Below, piece by piece: positions 11,650-23,041 of a stretch of DNA of 64,000 nt. Each line of letters opens with the position of its first letter. Position 1 is the stretch's first letter. The notes under the pieces are model-generated. The model was not told where the DNA came from and made no database searches. It saw nothing but the letters and a program-made list of their open reading frames with translations. The position numbers and the translations under genes were made by a program. Source of the stretch: Spinacia oleracea (lineage: Eukaryota > Streptophyta > Magnoliopsida > Caryophyllales > Amaranthaceae); NCBI RefSeq assembly GCF_020520425.1, contig NC_079488.1, positions 20,958,247 through 21,022,246 on the forward strand, read 5' to 3'.

Positions 11650-12639
11650 ATGTGTCCTTCACCCAAGGTGCATTAGTCTAATAACCAAGGTTCAGATTAA
11701 TTACGAACAATAATTCAGTGAGATCAAGTGATCGGAACAGCTAGCCGGAGTAATGCTTCCGATCAGTAGTTCTAATCTATGTTAGGCTCACAGCTTACTC
11801 TTGACTGAACCTATAAGGTCACACCAATGACATGTAACAGATCACCGGATTAAATGAATCGGAAATTCATTTAATAGCTTTTCGAGAATTAGTTCGGAAA
11901 AACATAATATACGATATGACGTTGGATCGGAATCGTATATCGTATCGCGAATATTCGTAAGCTAGGCGAAACGAATAATCGTATCGTACGACGGTGATTC
12001 ATCGAGTACGATACGATAAATAATAGTCGTAAGGCGTTGGTCACGAATACGAGCCGCAACGAAGCTGTCGGCTCATCGAGCCAAGCGCGCATGCGCGCAA
12101 GGCCCAACGAGCCATCAGCTCGCGTGCAACAAGTAGCCAGCCCGCAGGCACGGTGTGTGGGCGCAGCATGGGCAGCAGCGCAACAAGCAAAGCAGCGAGG
12201 CCCACGGCCCACGGCTGCGATGCTCGACTGCTGCTGGGCTTCGTTGAGTGTGGGCATGTGTGGCCGGTCGAGGCCTGTGCCTTGGCCGGTTACACAATAT
12301 AACCTAAGGGTTATAATCCACACTCCAACTTATGTTTTTCAACCCTAACCTAATTCTAAATTACGTACGTTCAGTTTTTGCTCCCGCTCTAAACTGTTCT
12401 TCCCAAAAAGCAAAACACTCTTGAGCTTTGTCTAAGCTACGAATCTGAAGACGGGTCTGAACGTGTCGGTGAATCAAATAGAGGAAAGAAGATTGGAGTT
12501 CTTTGTTCGTGTTTGTGAATCATAAACTCGGGAAAACACGCTTCGAATGTAAGTTTGCTTAATCTGTGCTTTGTACATGTTTCCAGGCTTTGGGGATTGT
12601 TCCACACATGTTATATGTATTTAACTGTATTCCCCTACA
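11650..12639 (+). repeat. Ty1-copia LTR inside the TIR element
   Basis: About 1 kb. It resembles the LTRs at 25415 and 36196 in short blocks: CAATAATTCAGTGAGATCAAGTG, CTTACTCTTGACTGAACC and GGTCACACCAATG (given here as words, not continuous). It ends CCCCTACA, one base before a TGGTATCACGAGCC priming site. The first 300 bases match best; the GC-rich middle (12050-12290) has diverged. The left boundary is approximate. Short open frames in the GC-rich part are by chance. Confidence 0.65.
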
Positions 12640-12640
12640 A

Positions 12641-12654
12641 TGGTATCACGAGCC
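12641..12654 (+). promoter_or_regulatory. Copia primer-binding site
   Basis: TGGTATCACGAGCC follows the LTR end by one base. The same 14 bases follow the LTR at 37563. It resembles the Met-tRNA priming site of plant copia elements. Confidence 0.65.
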
Positions 12655-14285
12655 TTATGTATTAAAGTACTTTTTAGCATGAATTATATGTTTTTGTATG
12701 GTGTCGGATTTTTTCAGATTTTTATTGAATTTACGAAATATTTGGATTATTGGATGAATCGCGTAATATGTTCTGAATTCAAAAAGTGTCTAAATTCCAA
12801 TTTTTCTGACCCTAATCTGATTTAAAACGATTTTCTAAGATCAATTCATGAGAACAGAATTGCAAAAAGAGGCCTAGAAGTATGAGTTTTTGGGCGTTTT
12901 TGTTAATTAACGAATTAAAATTAACAAATTCGTAAAGTATTTCAATTAATTGCATGACCTAAACTACTCGGAATTGATTTAAATTTTCCCCTACTGTTCT
13001 TGGTTATATTTTAAAATTATGGTAAAAGTTTTGGCCATAAATGTTAAGTATAAACCCTAATTTTACTTTCCCCAAATTTGTAATTTTTTGATCGCTGATT
13101 ATTTTAATAATTTAGATCTGGAAATTTTGTTAATTGGGAAAGGGAATAATAATTTCATATAAATTGGCAATTTTTAAAAATTATTGGATTAAAATTTTGA
13201 TTAGATTCGTTCATTTTAATCTTCACTTAACCAAATTGGTAAAAATCTGAAATTTAAATGTTTAGAACGATTTAAAATTTTTGATTCGATTATCAAAATG
13301 TTCAAATTTTTGTTGACATTGTTCGTTCGTTAAATTTGAATATTGTTAGCCTAGATTTAATAAATTTTGCAAAATTGAATTGTTGTAAAAATTAATTTAA
13401 TCATCAACTTGTTATTTTTCGAAAATAACAACGATTAATTTTGTTAATTTTATGAAAATTAACTAATGCAAATATGGTTTCGTGAAATTGAAAAATTATT
13501 ATTTTTAATTAGTTGGTACGTATGGCACGAACCAAAGGCACGAGACAAGGGGTGTGCGGTGCGTATTTTAAATTATTAAATTAAATTTTGATTAGAATAA
13601 ATTCTAAGGATTAATAATTCAGAATTGATTAATCTTTTAGGACGTGTTTTATGTGAACTTAATTTTTAAATAAATCGCGTAAATACTTGCATATTTAATT
13701 GGGCCGTTCGTTTTAGGATACGAATGGATGAAGGCATAGAATGTATATTTTATGTAATGCAGGTACTCAAGTGACTAGTATGACCAATCTAGGATAGTTA
13801 AATACGGTATGCGAACCGTTTTATCTTTGAATATAAAGTTTTAAATATGGTCTGCGTACCATTGAAATTTTGATGTAATTTTTAATTATTTCAAGTATTT
13901 CTAGTTTAGAACTTTAAGTTAGCATTGAATGAAGTTCAAGACGATGCCAAGCTAACAAGGTGGTGAAGAACATTGGATGCTTCAAGACAAAAGTTTTTGG
14001 GCCATACTAGTTCACCAAGTTTATTTATGCACTATATATCGTGAATGAATGTATATTATGCATGAATGTTGTTTGTATGCTCGATTAGATTTAGTTCACT
14101 AAATAATCGAACCAACATAGAAACAACTAGGTCCAAAGTAATATTGAGTTCAAAAAAAATTGTCTTCCAAATCAAGCACTTACAAAAATCTAAGGATCTG
14201 ACGTAGTAGGTTTTCGCCAAAGCGAAGTGCTATTTTAGTTGACTTAGATGGTAAGGTATCCCAAAGGAACACATAGAGGAGCGGA
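12655..14285 (+). mobile_element. Copia untranslated leader, truncated
   Basis: Non-coding leader of the copia family. The section from 13760 (GTGACTAGTATGACC, GGTATGCG, GGTCTGCGTACC) matches the leader of the copy starting near 19210. It stops around 14285, where the right TIR region of the host transposon begins. No gag or pol follows. Confidence 0.55.
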
Positions 14286-14510
14286 GAGAGAAATAATTTT
14301 TTTATAAAAAAACAGTTAAATGTAGAATATTGAGTGAGTAAGGGTATAAAGGTAAAGTAACGTTAACGGAGCCCTAACGGCCGTTAAGTCTAGGGGTATT
14401 TGGTGCACTTTAAGTTTAAATAGGGGTATACTATGTATTTTGAAACACGCAGGGGTATTTGTGAATTTTGTGAAACCTCGGGGGTGTTTCATGAAAAAAA
14501 CGTAGTTTAA

Positions 14511-16389
14511 CTTTTATTCAAAAATTAACATTTAGATTATGAATTGTGCATCGCACGGATATGATGATCTTTTCTATAACATAAGTAAATAATTTTTTTA
14601 TTAGCATAGGGATACAACCATTATAAAAATTATCTATTAATTAGTAATTTTTATTTGCTTATTTAATTTTCCTTATAGACTTTATAGCACACAAACATAT
14701 GTGGGTTTTACGATTGTTGTATCTTATGTAGTTTGAAAACATCTAAAATTATCAAAAATATAAAGTGACACTTTATATACTTTATAGCACATAAACATAA
14801 GTGGGTTTTACCAAATTCTGTTCGAACTAAATTTTGTAAATTATCTTTTCTATACTTTGGTAAATATATAACTTATGAAAATAATATAAAGGGACATAAC
14901 TTAACTACCAACTTACTCTAACAATACATATCATGAAATATTAATTGGGTAGAGATAGTATAAAAGTGTGTACTTTTGTTAGAATTAAGAGAGATATTGC
15001 AGTTGTGCGAGAATGTGAGGTTGAATAAGTTTAGCAAGTGTAGTGATATAGACAATATAATAGGGGATAAACCTTGACAAAGCAAGGAATAGAGAAAAAA
15101 ATTGGAAGAATTTTAAGGAACGAGGTTAAACGGAAAGTGGAAAGAAAATTAGTGCATTCTCTAAATAATATTAACAATGTTATATAGGATTAAATAATAC
15201 TTGATGCAGTATTTTCTTACCTTACATAATTCATTCCCTTATATATTTGTTATTATTCCATACAATAAAAAAATCATACATAATAGTGCGGGCCAGGGGC
15301 GAACATATTGATGATCCCTCTCGGATCGATAAATTAAGTACAGAGTATATTTTAGATTTTATTCAAATTTAGAATTGAAACCATGTGTGCATCGATTTGC
15401 ATATTAAATAAAACATGATCCTCAATGAACTTTTTTTTACTTCGATCAATTCTATAAATTTTTTAAAAATCAATTTATCTAATAAGATGTCAAACCCGAA
15501 CTAAATACGCAAAAATTGGGTGTTTACGAAATAAAAATTAAGATTTAACGCAATCATATCCTTTCGAGTTCTACAATATGGTAATGCAATTAGTTATATT
15601 ATACCCCATACTGTCCATGTATACTAAACGACTATTATGATTAGTTTCGTAATTAATGTGCATAGTAATGTTAATTTATGAAGTGAAATTTTGTGTTATG
15701 ACAAGTTTGTCAATATTAAAGCGTAAAACTTTCACATCTATATAAATTAATTATTTATAATATGTAATTATGTAAACTTAAATATAGTAAATATGTTTCA
15801 TATCATCACTTATTGAAAATTTTAATAATTTTAAATTAGTGAGAGCTTAAAATTTAAATTTTATAAACCGTGCAATTGCAAATACCATGCCTCCGTGTGA
15901 TAAATTAGGCACGTACGGAGTACATCTCTACAAAATCTTGCGGAGTACTCTAAGTAAGTTTGGACTAGCTCCCTAGCTTCCTTTACGTTATCTCCTCCTT
16001 TTGACCTAACCTGTAGGCAACTCTATCCAAAATCATGTTTCTTTCATACTTAATTATCCGATTAATTATATCAATGACGTGGCCAATTCAAAATTCTGAA
16101 AACCTTATTCTGATATTTTCCAACTCTATAGATAGATTTCGTATTCTTATGTACTCCGTACTATTGAGTATTCCGTACTAATGAGTACTCCGTAACGAGT
16201 AGGTAAAATTAGCCATTGGACATCACTTTATTGAACTCTTAACTTTTACTATCAACCAATCTTAACTCGACAACTCGCTCTTATTTGAAGGTCAAGGTTA
16301 TTACGTGAGACTTTGATACACTCTGGATTACCAAAAATATAAAATTGGAAGTAACTGACTTTATATTTTTTATGAAAATCAGTTATCTA
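14511..16389. other. AT-rich DNA with degenerate transposon scraps
   Basis: No gene seen. Words such as GTGCATCGCACGG (about 14548), CGTGCAATTGCA (about 15870) and several TACTCCGTA-like motifs (15920-16200) look like remains of transposon ends. None forms a complete element I can delimit. Confidence 0.35.
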
Positions 16390-17661
16390 TCTATATATGA
16401 AAGATAAGTTTGTTCTAATTACACATTGCGAGATAAGTTTGTTCTAATTATACATTGCGAGAATTAATTGAAAATATACACATTTACTACACATGAAAGA
16501 TTACAAATAGATAAATATTTAAGGAACGAGTCAAAGTGTAATGTGGATAGATCTTCAAAGAACAGATATATTAGTAGGGTAAAATTACGATATTATGGTA
16601 CTTATTCAATTAATTGCAAAAATAAGTACATAAATTTAATTTTCGCTGCATCATTGTCAAATTCTTCTAGTATGTAAAAAAGTGATTTTAACTAAAGAAG
16701 TTTTATATTACGTACCCCTCATTTAATTATATAGTTCCATTAATAAAAATACAAATTATTTATAAGTAGATTTTAAATTATTTTAAACTTAATATTAACT
16801 TTTTAAACCGTGCAATGATAATACATATTTCTTATATATAATTAAATCCCTTTTAAATTAAATTTGTATTTACTCTCTTCATAGTACCGATCAAGGGAGA
16901 ACATATTGATTATTTCTCCAGGGGCAATACACGGAAGGTTGAAACCTATTGAAAGATTTATTTTACAACCTACATAAGGTCCTTAATTTTAGATCCATTG
17001 TTTTACTATGATATTTATGAAAAATTTGACTGCTTTATTGGCTTAATCTTCATTCCATATTAAAAGGTAAAATAAGAGAAATGTAACAAATATATAATAT
17101 ACCTAGTTCCATTCCTAAATTAATTTTTTTTGTCAATAGAACACTTCATATTATTTTGAGGTTCTATATTCTGTTGATAAGTATTACGAAGTATAACATA
17201 TTAATAGATATTTTTTTACCATGTAAAGGAGTCTACTAATACTCATTAAAAATATTATATTTTGTGTTATTATATGTTCAAAATTTTATTTAAAAATCAT
17301 GCATCTTTTAAAACATGAAACTCAATTACTTTTAATATTTTCTCCTATCGATCTATTCCATAATTTAAAAGTTTTTCACTTTTCAAATAAGATTCCAACA
17401 ATAAAAAAAAAAAAAAAAACTTCAAATCGGGTGTATAATATGCTAATAAAAATATATAGTATGTAATAAATTAGTGATGTTGCTACATGTTGTAAATGTT
17501 GGAGCACAACAATCTATTTTCAATTCTATTATTGTTAATTTGTTACAATATGCTTTTCACTTTTCATTTTTAATTTTAAAACAAGACCTTATAGATTTTC
17601 AAATTAATATTAATTTAGCATTTGAATTTTTTTGCCGTGCAATGCACGGCTACTATACTAG
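16390..17661 (+). mobile_element. Small non-autonomous Helitron
   Basis: The 3' end is textbook: hairpin GCCGTGC-AAT-GCACGGC (17634-17650), seven bases, then CTAG (17658-17661) followed by T. The proposed 5' end is A|TCTATATATGAAAG at 16390, beginning with TC after an A, as Helitrons do. The 3' end is firm; the 5' end is a best guess. A 29-bp tandem repeat (16402-16430, 16431-16459) lies just inside it. Length about 1.27 kb with no Rep or helicase, so it would need an autonomous partner such as the element at 39517-55006, although their 3' hairpins differ. Confidence 0.6.
16402..16459. repeat. Two tandem 29-bp units
   Basis: The unit runs from AGATAAGTTTG to TACACATTGCG and is repeated directly with one difference, near the proposed 5' end of the small Helitron. 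Confidence 0.75.
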
Positions 17662-18146
17662 TCCAATCACTCTAATAATATTTAACTGAAATATTCATCC
17701 CTTAATTTCTCCCTCCACACTTCTTTAGAGAATCAACATCGAATCCTTTGACCTCGCAATAATTTCCCTCTACTCACCTCATTAGTCCACATCACTTTCC
17801 ACTAACTTTATCACATACCCTTCCCATTTCATAATTCCATAATTATATTTACTAGATCACTATCACCAATGTACAAAAAAACACTCACTACTCTCTCTCT
17901 ACCACTTTTTTACCCCTCCACCAATGTCATCCCACGAATGTACTGAAAAAGAACTCTCACCACTCTTAGTTTTACTATTCACTATACTCCACCACACTTT
18001 ATATCTCCCACATACTCCATCTATTTTGTGTTTATTTTATGTTCATCAATTCCACTAATAAATTAAGGATTTAAAACACTTAATTAACGTATAATTGTAT
18101 TTAAGTTAATTAATTTTTATGTTTTTATATTTTCTTTAATTTTATA
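17662..18146. other. Intergenic AT-rich sequence
   Basis: Pyrimidine-rich in 17700-18000, with no open frame or repeat structure recognised. Confidence 0.35.
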
Positions 18147-18404
18147 CTTCATCTGTTCTTATTTATATGACACAATGGGGTTTAAGACACTATTCACACA
18201 AACACCTTTGACTTCCTTTTGTGGTTTATACATAAGAAAAAACATAGTCGTGTGGGGTCTTATTAGATTCGTATTAGTAAATATTATTTAAATATCAACT
18301 TTTTATAATTTTTTCCGATACACAATTAGAGATATTAATGTTTGAAATCGTGCATTGGCAAACGTGCCTAAATAATTGTGTCATTTAAAAAAGAACGGAG
18401 GAAG
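18147..18404. mobile_element. Stowaway-like MITE (TA target)
   Basis: Left end CTTCATCTGTTCTTATTTAT, right end AAAGAACGGAGGAAG, imperfect inverted repeats with GTGTCAT/ATGACAC inside, flanked by TA on both sides (18145-18146, 18405-18406). 258 bp, non-coding. Related to the copy at 52992-53248. Confidence 0.75.
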
Positions 18405-18430
18405 TATTTGTTTATTTTTAGGATATTTTG

Positions 18431-18950
18431 GTATTTACTACCTTAAAAATACACCACTTTTGTATTTACTACCTTATGAAATTTTTATTTTAAATTACTA
18501 CCTTAAACTTCCAAATTATTTTTATTTACTACCATTTTGCAGTTTTCTCATTTTTAAAATAAGATATCTCTTCCGTTTCTTAATCGTTTAAAGTGATTCA
18601 AAGTTCATTATTTTTCTTTTTCTATAGGGATTTCATTGTGAAAAACATTTCAAAACAATTCGTTTGATAATTCATTACATATTTACAAATTTACAAATGA
18701 AATTTAATTAGTTTTTTCTTTTATAAAATGATAAAAGCAAGATCCTTATGGAATCCTTACACATAAATAAGAAGAATGGGTTTTGAATCACTCAAAATGA
18801 TTAATAAACGAAAGAGATATCTCAATTTTAAAATGAGAAAACTGTAAAGTGGTAGTAAATACAAAAAATCTAAAACTTTAAGGTAGTAATTTAAAATAAA
18901 AATTTCATAAGGTAGTAAATACAAAAGTGGTGTATTTATAAGGTAGTATA
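18431..18950. mobile_element. Fold-back element with arms of roughly 180 bp
   Basis: The left arm (about 18431-18610) and right arm (about 18770-18950) are near-perfect reverse complements. Both contain TTTACTACCTTATG, TTACTACCTTAAA, CAGTTTTCTCATTTT and ATATCTC in inverted order, with a spacer of roughly 150 bases. The repeated word TACTACCTTA occurs three times per arm. No coding capacity. The target duplication could not be resolved. Confidence 0.7.
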
Positions 18951-21900
18951 TAAAGTTATTGGTTTAAGTGGGAGCATTTTTAGTCTTAAACTCTTGATTA
19001 GGTCTACAAATCATTTAAGGTTAAAACAACTTGATTAGAATTAATAAAGACTGAATAATTGGTAGATTATTGGTGCCCTTGATTAATTGCTGCAAATATT
19101 TATGTGATGCATAACAATGTGTTTTACTAACCAGCTATGTGGGCCATTCATGATAATGAATGGGTGAATGGTATATATTGTATATGTACTGTTTTGCAGG
19201 TTATTGAAAGTGACTAGTATGGCCCAAATAGGATAGTAAATATGGTATGCGTACCATTAATTTGAATGTAATATTGGTCTAAAGTACCAAATTTTATTGC
19301 TTTTAAATATGGTCTGCGTACCATCAAATAGTTGTAATTAGTTTAATTATAGCTGAACCTATTTGAAGAAAATGACGCCTCCCATGGAGAAATTCAAGAC
19401 GGACTTTGAAGTTGAAGCTTCAAGATGAAGTCGGGCCATACTAGATCACATTTATCTTATGCATGCTTTAAGTTATTTATTGCTTTTAAATATGTCTTAA
19501 ATATGCATGAGATTGTGGCTTGATTATGTTGCATGATTAAGGATTTTAGTTCACTTAAAATCTAACCAACATAGTAAGAGCGTTAAATTCCAAAACTTAA
19601 AAATTGAGTTAAAAGGTGCCATGCCAAAATAACATTTACTTGGATAACCTTTACATCAATCTAGTAATAGTTTTACGCTCAGCGAGGTGTTACTTATTGA
19701 TCCTAAAGGGGTAAGGTACACAAATAATTGTGAGTACATGTTAGTTTTGGTGAAACTCAACGATATAAGTAAGGAGTCCTTTTATGTCGTGGCAAAATTG
19801 ATAGGTTTACCTAATAAGTTCTTAGATGTACCTATTAACCAAGAGTAGTTTCTAGACTATTAGCAAAAGGCTTTTGCTTACCTAAAAGATTTTAGAATTG
19901 AGTCTAAATACATAATGTGCTTAATTCTTCAATGGTTTTAGGGTCTTGAAATCATTTTATTCACACCTGCCGGAACAATAAAATCGAATAAGTTGCTAAT
20001 GACTTGTTTAAATTGCATGATTGCTTTAATTTTTCAAGTTATAACTCATGATAAATGTTTAGACTTCGCATGCTTCAATGTATGTTTTAATTATCGTTTA
20101 TAATTAAATATCTTGCACTGCAGTAAATCCTTTTAGAAAGGTAACAGTAAATTTCCTCGATTGGTAATGAATCCGAGAACGATTCATGGAAATGAGAGAA
20201 AATGAGCAATTCAAAATGTACGTTTCTTTTAGCGACTTTTATGGTTGTTTTCGAGTATCAAGTCGAATGGCAAACCGATTGGTGCTTGTGAACTCAAATT
20301 ACAATGTAGTTTTGAGATCATAAAGCATTGAGTGTAAACGCTCAGCTTTACCAATGGTTAACAACCTAACATCTTTGTCCATTTAATTCTCGAATGAGTC
20401 TAGCCCCTAGATATTCGAATAGATCGATGCTTAGAGAACTTTAGAAGCTTCTTGTAAGATCATCTAGTTGAAACAAAATATTCAACATAAAATGGTAAGA
20501 ACTTTGTTGGAATAACATTGGACATGTCTAAACAAAGTATAAAAGTCAACACTAGAGAATTGAATTCTTAAGACTATAAGAAAGGGTACAAGAAATAAGA
20601 AAACAAAGAACAAAGGAAAAGGAATTTGTGATTCCGTTTCTACCTATAAGTTTATGTGTAAATAGAAGTGACCTAGCAATCAAACTTCCTTGGTATCATA
20701 TACCGCTTGAGGTTCTTACTTCCGTAATAACTCAAATAATGGAAGCTAGGCTACACTAATGACCTACAAGTGGGAAATGAAGCATGCCATTGCTACATTA
20801 GTTGTAGGGTCATCTAGGGTGTTTTAAGTCCTTTCAAAGGCTGGAACTTAATGGCTATTTCGTTCCATAATCAGCATACCCGAATTTCTGCTTCAAACAC
20901 AGAAAGACTCACATTCAAGAAAAACAAAAACAATGTTTGTTTGTTTATTTGAATGAAATGGTCATTTACGGGTTGAGTCAATATGCTTGATTAAAAACAA
21001 ACAACTCTTTAACAATAAAAAATTTACTAGGTTCAAATCAACCCCTTGATTTGAGTTCCACTAATATTTGGCATTGTTGCTTAGACCATATCAACAAGTT
21101 AACATTCATAAGCTCTATTTTGATGGACTTTTGAAAGTTGATTGATTTCTAGATCATTCAAGACAAGCTAGTCTTACTTGTTGAAAGTAACAAAAGATAT
21201 GAACTATTGTTAGAACGCCTAGACAATATAGTTCAAAGCTAAAGAAAGATTTTATGACTTTATTATTTCACATGGATTTTAGTGAATATAGGTTTATTTA
21301 CTCAAAGTGATATAAACTTGAATCTGTTTGGCTAGTTCAAAGATTCAGAAGTATAAAATCCACTTGGCAAGGAATCATAAAGATCTAGGTCAGATCATGT
21401 TGATGATTGCTTAAGTCAAGAATGAACATCAATGATTGTGTGTTGTAATTTCACGATCTAGCTCCATAAGATATGGCATATCTACGTTGGAATAATCAAA
21501 GTCAATTAGTACTTGATTCGATCAATGATGAATCATAAAGGATGTTTCCTATAATTTCTAAACAAAATGCTCAACTACTACCAAACTAAACCAAATTCGT
21601 CAAAGCTATTGAAAAGTAATTTCAGAATATCTTTTCAATAATATATATCTAAAGAGTTGCTCAACTCAGTGGGAGCTTAGTGTTTGTCATTCGACAAAAC
21701 TAAGGCCCAAGTATAGATATATTTTTCATTGTGATTTATTTAAATGAGGCACAAGGTTATTGTTTCTACCACGAACTTTTGAGAACATAATGTTTGTTTA
21801 CTCGAAATAATGTCCTTTTGGAGATTCGTTTCCAAAATGACGAGTGGGAGAAAATAAACCTCGAAAGTCTTCGAGGCGAACAACAAACATAAACGGACAT

Positions 21901-22456
21901 TCCGGAGGCTTTTTCGAAGTTCTTCAGAAAATCCGGAAACTTATTCTTTGAGGACTTTAGAAGTGGCTTTAAAGAATAGAAATCTCTTAGAAGACTTTTA
22001 CAAGTGCTTCAAGGAGAACAGAATATTCAAAGAACCTTCAAGTGTCTGTTGATATTCTATTGTTTGATGTTCTATACCCAAGTAGGCATAGAGTTCAAGT
22101 CACTGAAACTATGAGATTCTTCTATTAGATAGTGAAGAAACATAGAGTTCAGGTCAATGAAACTATGAGATTCTTCTATTAGATAGTGAAGAAACCTACA
22201 ACTTGCAATCAAACTATTATCATGTAGATTAATGAGTTTATGACTTGTAAGAAATCTATGACGAAATATAGATTCCCTAAAATGGTTAGAGGCCATATAT
22301 AGACTCAAATGTTTTAGACGGTTAAAAGCCATAAAACATAACCAATGTTTTGATACAAAATTGAAATTTTGTTGATTTGCAAGAATAGTTTCACACCTAT
22401 TGGTTGCAAGTTTGTTTTAAGGATAAAAACCATCAAACATGGAATTGTGTTCACAC

Positions 22457-23041
22457 CAAGGTTGTCACGATCGGGATCCTACTTTGGATCGATGAAGGGG
22501 GGTAGGATCGGATCGGTAGAATCGGATCGTAGGATCGTAAGATCCTACTGAATAGTAAAAATAATGGTTATATTTTAAAATGAAATGTACAATCATGCAT
22601 TCATGTAATCTTAATACTTAAATATCAATTTTTGGTCACATAAGATTAATACTTGTGTAGATACAAGAACAATTAATAAGATATGCGCAAGGTTGTTGAA
22701 ATTATATGAATTTCTGTACTTTTAAGTGAATAAGATACTTTTTTATAACTAATTTATGATAGAAAAGTATGATATTTCTAATGATATGTGATTATGAACT
22801 ATTTAGTAATAAAAAATTTGTTACGGAGTATCTTGAAATATTGTATGTTGGATCGGATAGTTGGATCGGATCGTAGAATCGTAGGATCGTATTAAGATCC
22901 CACCCCTCAAATTTCTTATCGAGGTAGGATCGTAAGATCCTACACACATTAAGATCCTACCTAAGATCCGGATCGGTGACGTGTTTTTGGATCGTAGAAT
23001 CGTAGGATCGTAAGATCCGAATCGGGAATTTAATAACCATG
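22457..23041. mobile_element. hAT-like MITE with GGATCGTA arrays
   Basis: Inserted in copia copy 1 and absent from the same place in copy 2, so its edges are exact. An 8-bp duplicate GTTCACAC flanks it (22449-22456 and 23042-23049). The ends are short imperfect inverted repeats: CAAGGTTGT at the left, and CATGGTTAT as the complement of the right. Eight-base duplication with a CAAGGTT-type end fits hAT. Both sub-terminal regions carry clusters of GATCGGATCG and GGATCGTAAGATCC-type words; the middle is AT-rich. No transposase. Confidence 0.8.

Larger units (their letters stand above)
11323..14502. mobile_element. Long-TIR DNA transposon (Mutator-like?), 3.2 kb, with a copia fragment inside
   Basis: Terminal inverted repeats of about 150 bp. 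The left starts CGGTTTTTTCATGAAAT and the complement of the right starts CGTTTTTTTCATGAAAC. Both continue with GAGGTTTCAC, CCCCTGCGTGTTTCA and several ACCAAATACCCCT motifs. Exact 8-bp duplicates TAGTTTAA flank the element. Long TIRs with 8-10 bp duplications suggest a Mutator-like, non-autonomous element; hAT also gives 8 bp but usually has short TIRs. No transposase is present. Most of the interior (11650-14285) is the LTR, priming site and leader of a Ty1-copia element, which was either captured or inserted there and then truncated. Confidence 0.75.

Noticed and set aside
12037..12348. Ala-rich 103-codon and antisense 144-codon frames
   Set aside because: GC-rich centre of a copia LTR; overlapping frames on both strands indicate composition, not coding.
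14525..14562. Possible Helitron 3' end on the minus strand (GTGC-GAT-GCAC with CTAA)
   Set aside because: The hairpin arms are only about four bases and the base after CTAA is A, not the expected T.
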